In this document: in pieces, positions 1 through 11,907 of the stretch
Layout of the letters: the number at the start of each line of letters is the position of its first letter
Position numbering within the stretch: position 1 is the stretch's first letter
Assembly: GCA_036674765.1 (NCBI GenBank)
Contig: JARVKI010000120.1
Span: 58,292 to 122,291, forward strand
Direction of reading: 5' to 3'
DNA length: 64,000 bases
DNA from: Seiridium cupressi
Lineage: Eukaryota; Ascomycota; Sordariomycetes; Amphisphaeriales; Sporocadaceae
Position numbers and translations under genes: made by a program
Notes under the pieces: generated by a model
What the model was told of the DNA's origin: nothing
The model's database searches: none
Seen by the model: only the letters and a program-made list of their open reading frames with translations

Positions 1-434
1 GAGCATCATCAAACCATTCTAGGGCAGGATCAAACTTACGCGGCTAGCTCCCTTAGTGCATCGTGAAATCAGAAGACTCGAGTTATGCAGCACTGCATGG
101 TGTGACCTTGGTAACTACCTAAGCTGTGTTGCAATAGTGTACAGAGATTCAGACTTTAAAGTAGACATGGGTTGCTATGCATAGTAGCATCATTCTCAAA
201 TGAATCTGTACCTTCTTCAGAGGTCGGAGTAACAGTAACAAGGCGAATAGCCAGTTCAACGCTGCCCTCATCAGGTCCAATTCAAGTCTTGTCGCCCAAC
301 CCTGAATTGTGATCGTTATCAGCGCAATCCGACCATGCATTGCAGCGGGCAAATTTCTCGTCCTCGGGGCAGAATAGAACTTGGACGAAGTGTCGTTTGC
401 TACCAAGCCTTCGAATAAAAAAAGCGGAGGAAAT
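1..434. other. Intergenic, downstream of F-box gene
   Basis: No gene is supported here. A minus-strand open frame (149-538) overlaps the 3' end of the F-box gene in another frame and looks like chance; its residues resemble no family I know. The stretch presumably holds the 3' UTR of the leftward gene. Confidence 0.5.
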
Positions 435-1963
435 TCAAAGACTATGACACTTCCAAATGAAAGCGATGCCCAGGTCTTCGAAGGTACCTCTAAGTGCAGA
501 TATACCTGCTGTTGATCTGAGATGTCCACCGCACTCATACTTTGGGTAAGCCTTCAGCGTAACCCGTCTTACATTAGGGAAGACCCCACGACGGCAGTTT
601 TCGAAGAACCCAAGCAGAAATTGCTTCACCCAATTGTCGTAGAACTCGACCACGTCCAGCACACCACCCGTCATCAGATTATGTTCACTCCAGTGCCACC
701 TCTCGATGAACTCAACCACTTCCAATGACTTGGGTAGAAGGTTTGCCAAATTTGGTGGATTTGAAGTGTTCGTGAGTCGAATTCCAGTGCCGGAAAGTAA
801 TGAAAGGTCAATCGTCAAGGCCTTGAGTTTGTAAAAGACCGGTAGGCATGAAATCAAGTTGTGTGTTGATCCAGGCTCAATGTCGTTGTCCAAGTCTAGG
901 TGTCGTTGTCCAAGTCTAGGTGTCGTTCCAAGTGCAATGATTGCAACTTCGTAGGCCCTTCCAGCAATGCAGTGTTGAGGGTAACATACTCGTTATGGAG
1001 CGTAGACCCATGTCCATCTTCGCACAGTTCATCGCCAAATGTGTAAGTCAAGTGATTCAGGTTAGGGCTTTGTTTGAGCAGACGACGGATCCGGAACGGG
1101 TTTGTCTGTGATTGAAGAAGCCGGAGATCCTCCACGCGGCTTAGGTGACAAGCCGAAAATCGAGCCTCGGCATGAGTATCGTTGAGTACTCCCGGACCGA
1201 GGCGTGCGCGAACGCTGCGATACAAATCGCTCCAGTTGCCTTGGTCGCCGCAGAGATCAATTCTAGTCGCACGTGTTTTGAGAAGTACAAAAGTTGCTTC
1301 CAATGCTTCTGATGTTTCAGGCGTCCACCCAGAGCGCCACAGTGGAAGTTGCAGGCGAATGATGTTCCAAGTATCGTGCACTGACAATTCTTCGACCAGT
1401 TCGTATGCTAGAGCGCCATGCTTGATATCATTATAACCTATATCCGGAGTCCCAGGTAATCGGAGAAGAATGTCTTTGCCGGAAGTCATATGCTTCAAGC
1501 ACATCCTGATGAGTCGAAACGTAAACTCAGCTGCACACACCCCTTGTACGTGCCTGGTGAACAGTCTCATTTGATTCAACTTCTGACGAGCATCTGGACC
1601 GGCGCGTAGGACAGTTTCCATCATAGTAATCCATTGTCCAAAGATTAGGCAATCGGCATGTATGGGAATCAGACAGGCGAAGTTCCGAATTGCTGGTCCC
1701 ATACCGTTTGACAATAGTGCGAGAAGCAGTGCGACGGCTTGTGTGGGTTTGTATATGATGACGGTGTGGTACAAGAGTGGTCGCGCGATCTCCTGGCAGC
1801 GCTTCGATGTCTGGCAAAGCTTGCGCAGGGCTCGATAGGCCCGTTTATCATAGCTGTAGTTCGTATGCATCCGGCGATAGTCGGTAGGCGGCGGATCGGG
1901 GACAAAGTAGGAGAAACACGCGGCCAAAACCTCCGCAGGAAGAGAGAGTAGTAAGCGACCCAT
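435..1963 (-). pseudogene. F-box protein gene, frame broken by 20-bp tandem duplication
   Basis: The protein starts at an ATG (1961-1963) with an F-box-like N terminus (LLLSLPAEVLAACFSYF), the SKP1-binding module of SCF ubiquitin ligase substrate adaptors. The long, weakly leucine-rich remainder is typical of the large F-box families of Pezizomycotina. The frame stops at 896-898 after 355 codons. A second open frame (435-893) continues it directly. The junction is an exact 20-bp tandem repeat (881-900 and 901-920). If one copy is ignored, the two frames join without a stop into a 502-codon frame ending in a W-rich tail (FIWKCHSL). No splice donor or acceptor explains the join. As written, the gene is truncated. 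It could be a recent natural lesion, a polymorphism or an assembly error. The substrate is unknown. Confidence 0.75.
881..920. repeat. 20-bp perfect tandem duplication
   Basis: Positions 881-900 and 901-920 are identical (tgtcgttgtccaagtctagg) and are followed by a 7-nt partial third copy. Twenty is not a multiple of three, so the second copy shifts the F-box frame and brings a TAG into frame (896-898). Confidence 0.95.
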
Positions 1964-2787
1964 GACTGCGTTGCGAGTCGTCCCTGAGGACAGGTGATGA
2001 GAAACAGTCGAAATTCTGTCCTCTCTGATTAGTTACTCAGAAGAGTCGCGGTTGGCGAGAAGGGTGAGGCAAAGGCAGTATGCTGGATCCAAGAATGTTT
2101 GATTGGGTTGGGTCATGGATTTCTGAGCTCCGAAAAATTTCAAGCTCAAGAAATTGAATTTTGTTGAAGTAGTGGATGTGGGTGAAGAAGGTGTGTGAAG
2201 GAGAAGGGTGCAAATCTGTGTGGATGAGAAAGAAGTGACCGGCCAACGCGGGAACACGACTGAAAAGAAATTCTGGACAAACCCACATACCGATCAGCTT
2301 CGGAAAACAGTTCAGGAAGAAGCGTGATCTTCAGCTGCGAAGAGGATGGAGGCCGTAGGCGAAGCTGAGATGGCTTCCTGCTCGTTTCGACTCTCAGTCT
2401 CCGGGGGAAGGCACGGTGGCCAGTTGGGATTCAATGAAGGGTGACTTCGATGGTTGACAACGCCAGGGAAAGAAATCTGGAGTTGATGGGAAGGTCTTTG
2501 TGGTTATGAACAGACCCGAGAGAAAATTGGTTGTAATAAGGCAATTTTCTAGATATGCTCGTGTGCTTTGCAAGTAGATCCAAACGGTGGGTAGTCACGA
2601 GTGGTTGGTTGGTTAGGAGGATCGAAGCTCAAAAGGATTATTCCATTCGAAGAGTTGGATAAAGTTTGCGTGAGGCTACACATATGGACTTGGTCTGTAA
2701 CAAATCACTATCGACACGTAGCTGTTTCCCGGGACCGCATGCATTCAAGGTGTGCCTCTAATTCAAACACGTATATCTACAAGATGT
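1964..2787. other. Intergenic between F-box gene and PPR gene
   Basis: This holds the promoter side of the leftward F-box gene and the 3' flank of the PPR gene. Short open frames at 2033-2288 and 2601-2807 have no coding character. No RNA gene or repeat was seen. Confidence 0.5.
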
Positions 2788-5442
2788 TTACACTTTACTC
2801 CGGATAACAGCCCTGCCACCACGCACATCCGGAACCCAGTCAACAAAGCCACTCCTCTCCGCTGTGTGCCAAAAACGATGCCCTAACCAGCTGCCCTCGC
2901 CATGCTGCTCAGCATACCTCTTCACGGTATCCTCGACCAGGGTCTGAGCATCTTCCTGTCTGCCAACTAGGAGCAGCGAGCGGAGGAGCTCATACTGGGC
3001 ATCCAGATTAACAAGTAGTCCGGCGGAACTGAGCTTGCGGTAGATGCTGAACGCAGTCTCCGCGTCGCCTGCGGAAGCATATCCTTTGATGACACGGTCA
3101 TAGAAAATACGATCCATATCATCATAATCGAGAAGACGGCGCCGTTGAATAAGCTCGTTGACGGTCTCGAGGTCCGGTGGGTCGCGCGAGAAGTAATGCT
3201 CTACCAGTGTCGTGTAGATGTGTGGAGAGAGCTCAAGACCTTGTTTCCACAGATGTTCCAACACGGCCTTGACGGATTCTTGGGCTCGATCGCCAGAACG
3301 GAGAAGCAAATAGATCATTTTACCATATGTTTGGTGGTTAGCCTCGAGACCTGCCTTTTTCATATCACTGAACACTGATGCAACAATCTCAACTTGTTTC
3401 TGCGGGTCCCAGGCGTCGAGTCTGGTGAGCGTTCCCTCAAGTATGACAGTGAACGTTGCTGCATCAGCAGGAACGTCTAAAGCCTCCATGTACTTGAAAA
3501 TGCCCTCCACCTCTTTGTCGCGGCCGTCTAGGATCAGTGGCCGCAACAGGAGGTTAAAAGTGTAGATATCGGGAGTGATATTCTGTTCCTTTGCCCACGC
3601 CAGCAGTCGCTGGACGGCAGTGTGGTTGTTGAGACGAATCAGGCCTGACAAAGCAGCATTGATAGGCTCTATGGTGGGTTGGACAGCATGGCGCTTCTGT
3701 CCCTTCCCAGACTGATACCAGAGCACGGCCATCTCTTCCAGGGCTGCAATAGCAGCCGATGGATCGTTACACTCCATCAATCCAGCAATGCGCGTGGTCC
3801 AAATCGGCATGTCTAGTTGCGCCCCGGAACTGACCAGCCGCTGCCAGACAGTCTTCAGCCCCTTCAGGTTTTGTGCCTTCTTGCATCCATCGAGCATGAC
3901 ATTCCAAGTCTTGAGCGTCGGCTTGAGACCGACCTTGGGCAAAGTGTTCCAGACCTCAATGGCTTTGTCAGGCTTGTTCAAAGCCATGTAAGTATTGATG
4001 AAGGAGTCAAAAAGGTGTGGGTTCTGCTGGAGTTTAGTGGCCTTTGCAGTCTTGTCGGGTTGAGATCCAGCAAACTCGTGCCAGAGACGGTCCACTTCAT
4101 TCCAATTTCGAGTGCCATAAGCTTGGCTAAGCTTTTTCTCCAAATAGGATGTACCATTAGGACCTCTTGCGGTCCTCAACGTTCCGGAAGTCCCCTGCCA
4201 ATCACTGGATTGGCCTATCGTTGGATTAGCACCACTGAGGTGCTCCTCAATCTTTGGCCATTGTCCCATGACGTACTTCCCAATCGGCGGGAAAGTGATT
4301 GTGATTGCCTTTCGGAGGGCTTTCTCGTTCACCCCCGTGAAATTCATCAGATGGGCCACCTTTGTAATGAATCGCGAGGCACTTCGCCGAGAGCTTGTGT
4401 TGCTCCTTGAACCATCAATGAGAAGTGTGAGGGTTGCAATCGCTAGGACAGCAAGCCTATCTCCTAGTTGATTGGGGGCGTATTGTGGAAATAGGCTGCT
4501 AAGAGCCAACGAGAAGTTGTTCGACTTGGCATATTTGTTGATCGCGAACTTGTCAAGCCTCGGGAACCAAAAGCCGTCAAGTATCTCATTGCTCTCATGC
4601 CTAGATTCAGCAACTCTAGACCTGGGGAGCGACAAGATTTTCCATGACTCGACCAAATCGAGGATAATTCTGTTCTTGGTCGCCAAATGGTCTTCAAAAG
4701 CTTCGATCGATGGATAATCATCCGCAGAGGTCTTCAATTCACACAGATACCGAACTAGCTCCCCAGTGAGGGTAAGCCACTCCGCTGGGTTGAGATCCCC
4801 CAGATCAGCATTGACGCGGAAGATGTCGGCCACGGAGGCTAAGTCTGGGTTCAACATGTCGTTCTTCTTGGCTAGAATGACCTTGTGCATGAGACTGGAT
4901 ACCACAGTGTAAAATACCTTCGGTATGGTTACGCCCTTTTGCTTGATGCTGGGATACAGCACTGTACGTAGAAACTTGAAAGACTCCGGGATCGCCACCT
5001 CTGCATCCAGCATATCTTGCAACTTCCCGATGTCCTGGACCAATTTGATATTCGCAGAATTCGCGTTGACAGCATTGGTAGCGGTTGTATTGATGTCCGG
5101 TCGGTCAACGATTTGGTGGAATAGGTCGGCCATGTCGGCATCCCCGGTCGCACCGCCATTCCGCCGTCTAGGCTTCAGGGGCGCCCGTGTTTTCTGTCGC
5201 TTCTCTTCTGTCACCACTCGTCGATTGTTGGGCTCCTTCACTCGTCCATCTTCTCTGTTCGGGGTGTTCGCAGCGGTCGTCGTGTCCTGTATCGATGGTG
5301 ATCCCCCGGCGCGGATATCACCCGTACCGGCCGCGGCGCTGGACCACAACGATGATCGTGCGCGCCATTGCGACGCTTGTAAGGCCGCCTTTGTCGCGAG
5401 CCTATGACGACATATGAGGCAGATGGTGCGAGGTGCCTTCAT
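2788..5442 (-). CDS. Pentatricopeptide-repeat protein, probably mitochondrial
   Basis: Single-exon gene of 884 codons. I place the start at the ATG at 5440-5442, not at the more upstream 5631, because it yields a basic, amphipathic, mitochondrial-style presequence (MKAPRTICLICRHRLATKAA) and the upstream extension looks like leader sequence. The C-terminal half (from about residue 440) is a run of helical hairpins with PPR-style phrases such as TLKTWNVMLDGCKKA, DIYTFNLLLRPLILDGRDKE and DAATFTVILEGTLTRLD. PPR proteins bind organellar RNA and act in its processing, stability or translation, or in respiratory-complex assembly. The N-terminal third is low-complexity and basic, then helical. It is divergent from the acid phosphatase gene across about 430 bp. 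The exact RNA target cannot be read from sequence. Confidence 0.88.
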   Translation of the reverse strand: MKAPRTICLICRHRLATKAALQASQWRARSSLWSSAAAGTGDIRAGGSPSIQDTTTAANTPNREDGRVKEPNNRRVVTEEKRQKTRAPLKPRRRNGGATGDADMADLFHQIVDRPDINTTATNAVNANSANIKLVQDIGKLQDMLDAEVAIPESFKFLRTVLYPSIKQKGVTIPKVFYTVVSSLMHKVILAKKNDMLNPDLASVADIFRVNADLGDLNPAEWLTLTGELVRYLCELKTSADDYPSIEAFEDHLATKNRIILDLVESWKILSLPRSRVAESRHESNEILDGFWFPRLDKFAINKYAKSNNFSLALSSLFPQYAPNQLGDRLAVLAIATLTLLIDGSRSNTSSRRSASRFITKVAHLMNFTGVNEKALRKAITITFPPIGKYVMGQWPKIEEHLSGANPTIGQSSDWQGTSGTLRTARGPNGTSYLEKKLSQAYGTRNWNEVDRLWHEFAGSQPDKTAKATKLQQNPHLFDSFINTYMALNKPDKAIEVWNTLPKVGLKPTLKTWNVMLDGCKKAQNLKGLKTVWQRLVSSGAQLDMPIWTTRIAGLMECNDPSAAIAALEEMAVLWYQSGKGQKRHAVQPTIEPINAALSGLIRLNNHTAVQRLLAWAKEQNITPDIYTFNLLLRPLILDGRDKEVEGIFKYMEALDVPADAATFTVILEGTLTRLDAWDPQKQVEIVASVFSDMKKAGLEANHQTYGKMIYLLLRSGDRAQESVKAVLEHLWKQGLELSPHIYTTLVEHYFSRDPPDLETVNELIQRRRLLDYDDMDRIFYDRVIKGYASAGDAETAFSIYRKLSSAGLLVNLDAQYELLRSLLLVGRQEDAQTLVEDTVKRYAEQHGEGSWLGHRFWHTAERSGFVDWVPDVRGGRAVIRSKV

Positions 5443-5875
5443 AACATCTGGTGGGTTGAGAGGAGCCGAAGTGAGGAGCGTCGTCGTGTTCCTTGAGTAG
5501 TATCTACCCTGACCAAAAAAAAGTTGCTGCGCTCCGACTTTCCCAACTGAGCTCGAGCGGAGTTTAGCGCTGCTGCTGCACATATGGGTGGGCACGCTCG
5601 AGCTCCAAATCCCCCAGCTACATTGTATCACTTATCGGCTAGGTTTAGCTTATGACCTGACCGACGTCACCCCGGTTGTTCTCATGATGGTCGAAGGTCG
5701 AAGGTTGATGGCTGCATGCATCTCAGTCCAAAAACAAAAACGCCGGCCGGCCCGCAATCCACCCTGTTCTCCCACCCAAGCAAGTTCCATTGCCTCTTCT
5801 TTGGCATTCGTGGCATCGAGACTTTGTACATGATTGTTTCACCGTATATCCTTGCTAGTCCTCCGACCTTCAGCC
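5443..5875. promoter_or_regulatory. Shared divergent promoter, PPR gene / acid phosphatase gene
   Basis: The 433 bp between two start codons facing away from each other must hold both 5' UTRs and both core promoters. It contains an A-rich tract (5515-5523) and a CRE-like gacgtcac (5663-5670). No other gene is present. Confidence 0.55.
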
Positions 5876-7534
5876 ATGACGACTCTCACCCCCCGCGCTC
5901 CGTATACGGAGGATGAATTGAAACATCTTTATCCGTCCGACCTCAAGCTTCAATTTGTTCAGATTCTTCTCCGACATGGCGAGCGGTCCCCAGTATCGGC
6001 TCGCTTTACGAATGCCGGACTGCCAGCATTCTGGCCCTACTGTAATGCGGTCCGACACATGCGAAACGCCGTTCTCGACGGATCATTCTCGGCACCCCAG
6101 TTCACAACATTGGAATGGAAGCGCCGTCTGGAAGCATTCGGAGAGAATGACGAGCCAGTAATAGCATCTGGTCCCCGCGGAGAGCTGGATGCTATCTGCG
6201 ACATGGGCATGCTTACGGACAAGGGGAGGGAGACCACGTTCAACCTGGGAGTCAGGTTACGGAAGCTCTACGTTGACCAACTGGGCTTCCTTCCGTCGAC
6301 GATCAACGATGCCGACGGCCTGTACCTTCGAGCTACGCCGATACCGAGAGCTCTAGAGTCCCTACAAGAGACCTTCCTCGGGCTGTATCCTGCTGCGACT
6401 CGCGCGCCAAACTTTCCACCCCCGACGATACTGACCAGATCTATTGGGGACGAGACACTTTTCCCCAACGACAGCAACTGTCGCCGATTTGCTGCTTTGT
6501 CCAGGGCTTTTGCACAACGAGCTGCCGACCGATGGAACACTACAGATGATATGGAATACCTGAATAAGATGTACGGCAAGTGGATGCCCGAAGAAAGCCC
6601 ACGGGTTGCCGTGGATGGAAAGCCAAGACTCAGTGGTATAATGGACACGGTCAACAGCACGTTGGCTCACGGTCCTGAAACACGATTACCCAAGGAATTT
6701 TACGACAAGAAAGCTCGGCAAATCATTGAGAAGATTGGCGTGGAAGAATGGTTTGCAGGGTACAAGGAAAGTCAAGAATATCGCATGCTAGGAATTGGAG
6801 GACTAATGGGCGACGTTGTTTCGAGGATGGTTGGATCTGCCGAACGAAGCACGGCCGACGGAGAATACGAAGTTGCGAGGAACCTGAACGAAGATGACAT
6901 GAAATCTGGAAAGGGAGCAACACCAATTCGTTTTGGGTTGAGTGGCTGCCACGACACGACATTGGCTGCTGTATTGGCAAGTATGGGTGCGTTTGAAGGC
7001 GACAAGTGGCCACCGTACACGAGCCATGTTGCCATCGAGATGTTCCGAAAGGCAGATCAGTCTCCCCCTGCTACGACGACATCGACAGTTCCGCCTGTCG
7101 AGAGCCCCTCTACCCAAAAGAAGTCAAGCTGGTTCAGTAGTCTAACTTCAATCTTTGGCGGGGCCGGCTCTTCGTCCATTGCAAAGCCAGGTCTACCGCC
7201 CCCAGGCATCGGTCGAAAGAGGACAGGAGAACTTAGTGCGAGCGAGAAAGCCAAACTGGATGGTTACTATGTGCGCCTCCGGTACAATGACGACATCATG
7301 AAAGTTCCTGGCTGCAAGCCGGCAGGGAAGCATCTTGATGGCGATGACAGTTTTTGCACTTTAGTAGGGCTTCTCCTTCGTTTGCCCGCACTCACCCTCA
7401 AAGGCTAACATATTTTACAGGAAGCATTCAAGTCTATCGTCGATAAATTCGTGCCTCAAGACTGGAGAGATCAATGTCGAGCTAATGCCAATGCACCTGC
7501 GTTTCCTGCTCAGCCTGAGCCTTCGGGTATTTGA
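5876..7534 (+). CDS. Histidine acid phosphatase family protein (branch 2, intracellular)
   Basis: Two exons (5876-7363, 7421-7534) joined in phase 0 across a 57-nt intron (GTAGGG...TTTTACAG) give 533 aa. The family cleaves phosphomonoesters through a phosphohistidine. The nucleophile motif RHGERSP lies at residues 33-39 (His34), and the proton-donor HD pair is His359-Asp360 in SGCHDTT, as expected for this fold. There is no signal peptide, which separates it from secreted phytases and PHO-type acid phosphatases and resembles ACP6-like lysophosphatidate phosphatases; the substrate is inference. A Ser/Pro/Gly-rich loop (about residues 398-455) is inserted between the HD motif and the C terminus. 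The start was chosen as the first ATG before the conserved region; an ATG at 5834 in the same frame is possible but adds only 14 hydrophobic residues. Confidence 0.88.
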
Positions 7535-10500
7535 GCATACAGTAAGTCGGAGTCAAATATGGTGTATTGATTGCGTAGGAAATATAGATATTATACAACA
7601 TACTACAATACGTATAAAACAGATTTCGGTAATACGGCGATCATTGCGGCATTTGTACATAGGAAATGCATTACATATTGGTTCATTGACCAGGAGGCTT
7701 AACAGCATCCCGTTTGGTAGTTTTGCAATCATGAGACATCTTGAACGAGATGAGTCTTACTCAACACTTCATTTTATCAATCTACTGAATCGATATACCT
7801 ATGATACCTAGCCTGGTTCGGCAAGAACTGGCTAAGTGATCTACTGTATGTATCATATTACGAAGCTATAAAACGTATATCGCAGCATTTACCCTCCTGT
7901 GGAAACGAAATTCAAGTTCGTTACCGGGAAGTCCTTGGTCTTCCCGCCGGCTTGAGCCAATCTCATTCCGCAGATTAGCACATGCGCCACCTAGATATAA
8001 TAGTTTGAGCCCGTCAGCATGGCGCTTCGGATCTTATCTTTCGATCCTATCTTGAGAACAAGAAGGTTTTACTTCTTGGCATATCGCTCTCTTCGTTACC
8101 TGTGAAGCAAGACAACCCCCTCAAGCTTACGTGGGCTAATTCTGCCACAAGCCTGAGGTTTCAATTCGTTACCAGGGTGCACTTCCACAGCGTTTTGGCA
8201 GGTATCAACGAGCACGGCAAAGCCAACTTACCAGAGCGCCGGGTATTGCATCGTCGCACAAATGAAATGAATGCATTAGAGCTGCAGTCACACATGCAGA
8301 CTAGCGGCAGAAAGAGCAATTACATAGCTATGTAGATAGCGCTACGGAAACCCAGCGCTCACACTTGTGGCTGCTCGTCTGGAGATGGGCTCGTGCTGGC
8401 GTCTCCTGTGGAGGAAGCATACGTGAGTGCCGGTAAAAAAAAAGTCAACATACCGGTATTACCGTACCTTCAATCGCCATCTCTGATTCCAGGTCAGTCT
8501 TTTGAACAAAGTACTTTTGAAATCCCGAAAGTCATTCGTCGCCTTGCTTTTTTGCATGGTCGGCAAAAAGAAGAAAAAAAGGTCGGCATCGTTACCAATG
8601 CAGAAAGTTGCATCCACTGCCAAATGCGTGAAGATAAAAAAAGAAGCACTCGTGGACCCAAGGCGCCAAAAATGCGCCGCCAGCCGGTGCATTACGCACG
8701 TCTGTCGGGTACCTTACATATGGACCGTAGTGACTTTTTCTTCCCACGCTACAATGTATGGCGCAAGGGTCGTGTGGGGACTGAGTATTCATCTGAATAA
8801 AAGGGGTCGACGGGGGTCTGCATGTGGAGATGTTACATTGGCCCTCGGCTTGGCCAGCACTTGCAAAGTGGTTGTAGACGATCAATTCGTTCTGATGGAA
8901 CGCTTTCCTGGTCATCATGGAAGAATCATTTGTGAGATACCTGAATGCATGAAGGGGGAGAGGGGGTTTAAATGATAAGCATCGAGGCTAGCAGAAGATC
9001 TGCTCAAAACATTGAAGTTTAACATGATGAAATTGCCCTGAACGTTGGCGAAGTGCTAACGGGTGAGAGGAGCTTACGCATTGCAAGTCATCCAACGCTT
9101 GCAGTAGCCCAGTCCGTCAAAAGTCGAGCGATGAAGGCTGGATGCTTTGCGTCTTTACGATCGAAGCCAATGTTTGCTCATGCAGCCTCGAGGGCATGGC
9201 ATGGCTTTCAGGAAGCACAGTGCCCACGGTGCCAGCCCGAGAGCTATAGTACCCAAGGTACATAATGTAGCGACTCGGCCGTTCAACACGGATCCCGAGC
9301 GCTGCCACGAGAATAGAAAGACCCCACCATCCCGACACCCAGCCCTGTGCAGATGTGCGTGGCGAGTTGCAGATAACCAGACGAGACCGGGCTATGAAGG
9401 CGAGTGACAGCTACACACAGACTCATACAAGGAAAGAAGCGCAGAAGAAGCACAGGACGGTTATTTGGAGACCTGACGAACCAAGGGAGGCCGCATAGAC
9501 GGTGGACCCAGACTCCCAGATCTCGAGGATACAACCCCGCGAAAGGGGTTCACGTTAGCAGTTAGAGAAAGACGACTGCGCCCTGCTGTTGGGTTTGAGA
9601 ATAATTGAAGCGACGACAATGCCCTTTGTCTCGCGAGCGCCGCTCGTGCACTCAATTGCTCGAACAAATACGACATGACTCAATGTAACATTCGGCTGCT
9701 CAAAAGGTCAAGGGCTTTACGGTGAACGAGCAAGCTTATTCCAAGCGCAAATCTACATGTGCAGCAAATGTTTCATCGGAGCCATCGCTCTCAATGTTTG
9801 GTAACAGCGGAGACCCCTGCGGATGACACTTGCGATGGTGTTACAGGACCTCCTAAGCGTGGTGGTGACACCCTCTTTGCACTGATTGGGGGAAACGTCA
9901 ACTGCAGCTCATGGGGTGGGTGGCCAGACCTTAGGCGGTCTGCTATGTATGTTCTGGCCGGCTGACATGTGGCAATCTTAGCAGTCCGTGACCTGGTGAC
10001 CTGGACACGGATTGGACTGTTCCCGCCGTAACCAGAGCTGGCCATCGGCAGGGATGTGTAGTAGAAGAGGTAGTTGGAGAGTATGCAGATGGTTTTCTCG
10101 CTTCGAGGAAACCCTATGGTAGTGTATGATCGTATTCTTTGAATTGGACAGAAGCGAGGTGCGTAAATTGTACAGTAGCTATCTGATGTAGGGGCCGTAT
10201 CAAGTACCTCCATAGCGCCAGGACGCACAATCGATTGCATGACTACAGCGGGCTCTCGCGCTGCAATGGGCCCCTATTTGTTTCTGCACTAACTTAGCAG
10301 GCTCAGATAAATGGGCCTTGTGGGATACCCTGGACAGATCTGGGCTCAGCGTTGTGAATCTCCGGGAGCTGCAAGTTGTTACATGTGTTCGAGATAGAGC
10401 TCTAGACAGTCTCACCAGCAAGGAGGGCGTTTGCACGCAATATGAGGCTCGAAGACGAGCAGACATTGGCATCAGAGACGGTCTTGACTCGCGATTGCAG

Positions 10501-11907
10501 CAGTGCCCCGGTGGGGTGGGTGGGAGGCGTCCTGTCAGGACGTTGTTTCCAACATTGAACGCACAGGTCACACCTGGCCCATAGATGAATCAATTGAGTT
10601 GAGCAGCGCGGATCGCCCTGTCCACAACCGTTCGAAAGTCGCGTGATAAATGCCACCGCGCGGCTGCAGGTACCCCAGCGGCATTGGCAGTGAGATGAGA
10701 TACTCGTTCAGGTCCCCTGCCGCTACCGAAAATGGGGATCCCTGACTGAACTCATTAAACTTAGCGCAGCCAATTCGGGCAGTCTACGCCTAACCCCCGG
10801 TCTGCTCGCCAAATCGCCCTTTCCCGAACCGGGCTGGCCTCACCCTCAGGGCCCTGCTCTCGCTTTCCTCTGCTCCTGACGGCCAGCGCTGGGCCTGACC
10901 TCCGTCTGGCTGGCTCCTAATTTGATTCACCACCCATCTCCATCTTCCTTTCTTCCTCCTCTCCGTCTCCTCACTCCTGACCTGCCCTCTCAACCCCCCT
11001 CTGGTCATCCGATCCTTTTTCTCCTCGACCGAGTATCCGCTTTTGGATCTTCTCCCTCTTCATTTTACCGACGCTCGTTCACTATATTTTCGTAATATTC
11101 TTACATACAGCTTGCAGCTTACTCATCTCGCCCGTCTACCTGCGAGTACCGCTCCGACAGGACCTCACAGGGCTGCAGGGAGCTCCTCAAGAAGATATCA
11201 TTGACCCGATACTCGACTTTCTGTGTGCAGCTGCCGGAAACACAAGGGCGCCTTGTTGTCTGTCTATCTTCTCGACCTTCGTTTAAGGCACTTTCTCCAC
11301 GCGCTCGCTTTCTTTGGGGGGGAAAACCATAGTCGCCCATCTTTGTTCGACGTTGCCCGATTTGACCACCACGTCCAAGTACTACACTCGGTCAAAGGAT
11401 CTCGAGCCTCTGCTATTGTAGCCGACATCTCGTTCTCTCTTCCGAGCCCAACCCTTGACCAGTTCCGGGCAATTGCAGCATTTCAGCACGCACCATCTTC
11501 GTTCGGCATCTTAGCGGAGCGGACCTGTCCAGCATCGTCACGCTGCCCGGCACGTAATTCCAGCCATTTCACCACCAAGGACACCGACCTGTTGCATATA
11601 GTCCATCCTGGTGCTCCTTACTGATACCGATTTCAGTATTTCTTTCGCAACTTGAGATACCCGCTTTGCTCGAGTTTGACCATTATCTGGACAGATTCGA
11701 GCTTCGACCATTTTGTCCATTAGCCCAAACAGCTGTTATAATATTCCGCCATTGCTTAACTACCTTTCCCGGTTTGCGCAATCCAGTTAGGTCGCCAGCT
11801 TCTACATTTGCCCATACGTGCCTTGTTCCAGGCACGCTTAATCATTCAAAACGGCGGTTCTATCACACGTTTCGAGGGACAGCCTTGTCCCCCCTCATCT
11901 ACTCGGG
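7535..11907. other. 4.4-kb gene-free interval, including leader of RRM gene
   Basis: No convincing coding region is present on either strand. Scattered open frames (for example 8393-8800, 8502-8975, 9791-10240) overlap each other, lack domains and often lack ATG. From about 10790 to 11907 the plus strand is rich in pyrimidine tracts (10920-11060, 11400-11530), which is typical of promoters and long 5' UTRs of highly expressed filamentous-fungal genes. I read this segment as promoter plus a long leader for the downstream RNA-binding protein gene. Confidence 0.5.

Noticed and set aside
149..538. Minus-strand 129-codon frame after the F-box gene
   Set aside because: Overlaps the F-box 3' end in another frame. 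The F-box frame already ends plausibly at 435.
8393..8975. Overlapping plus-strand frames in the long gap
   Set aside because: Frames overlap each other, have no domains, contain poly-A-encoded Lys runs and no splice extension.
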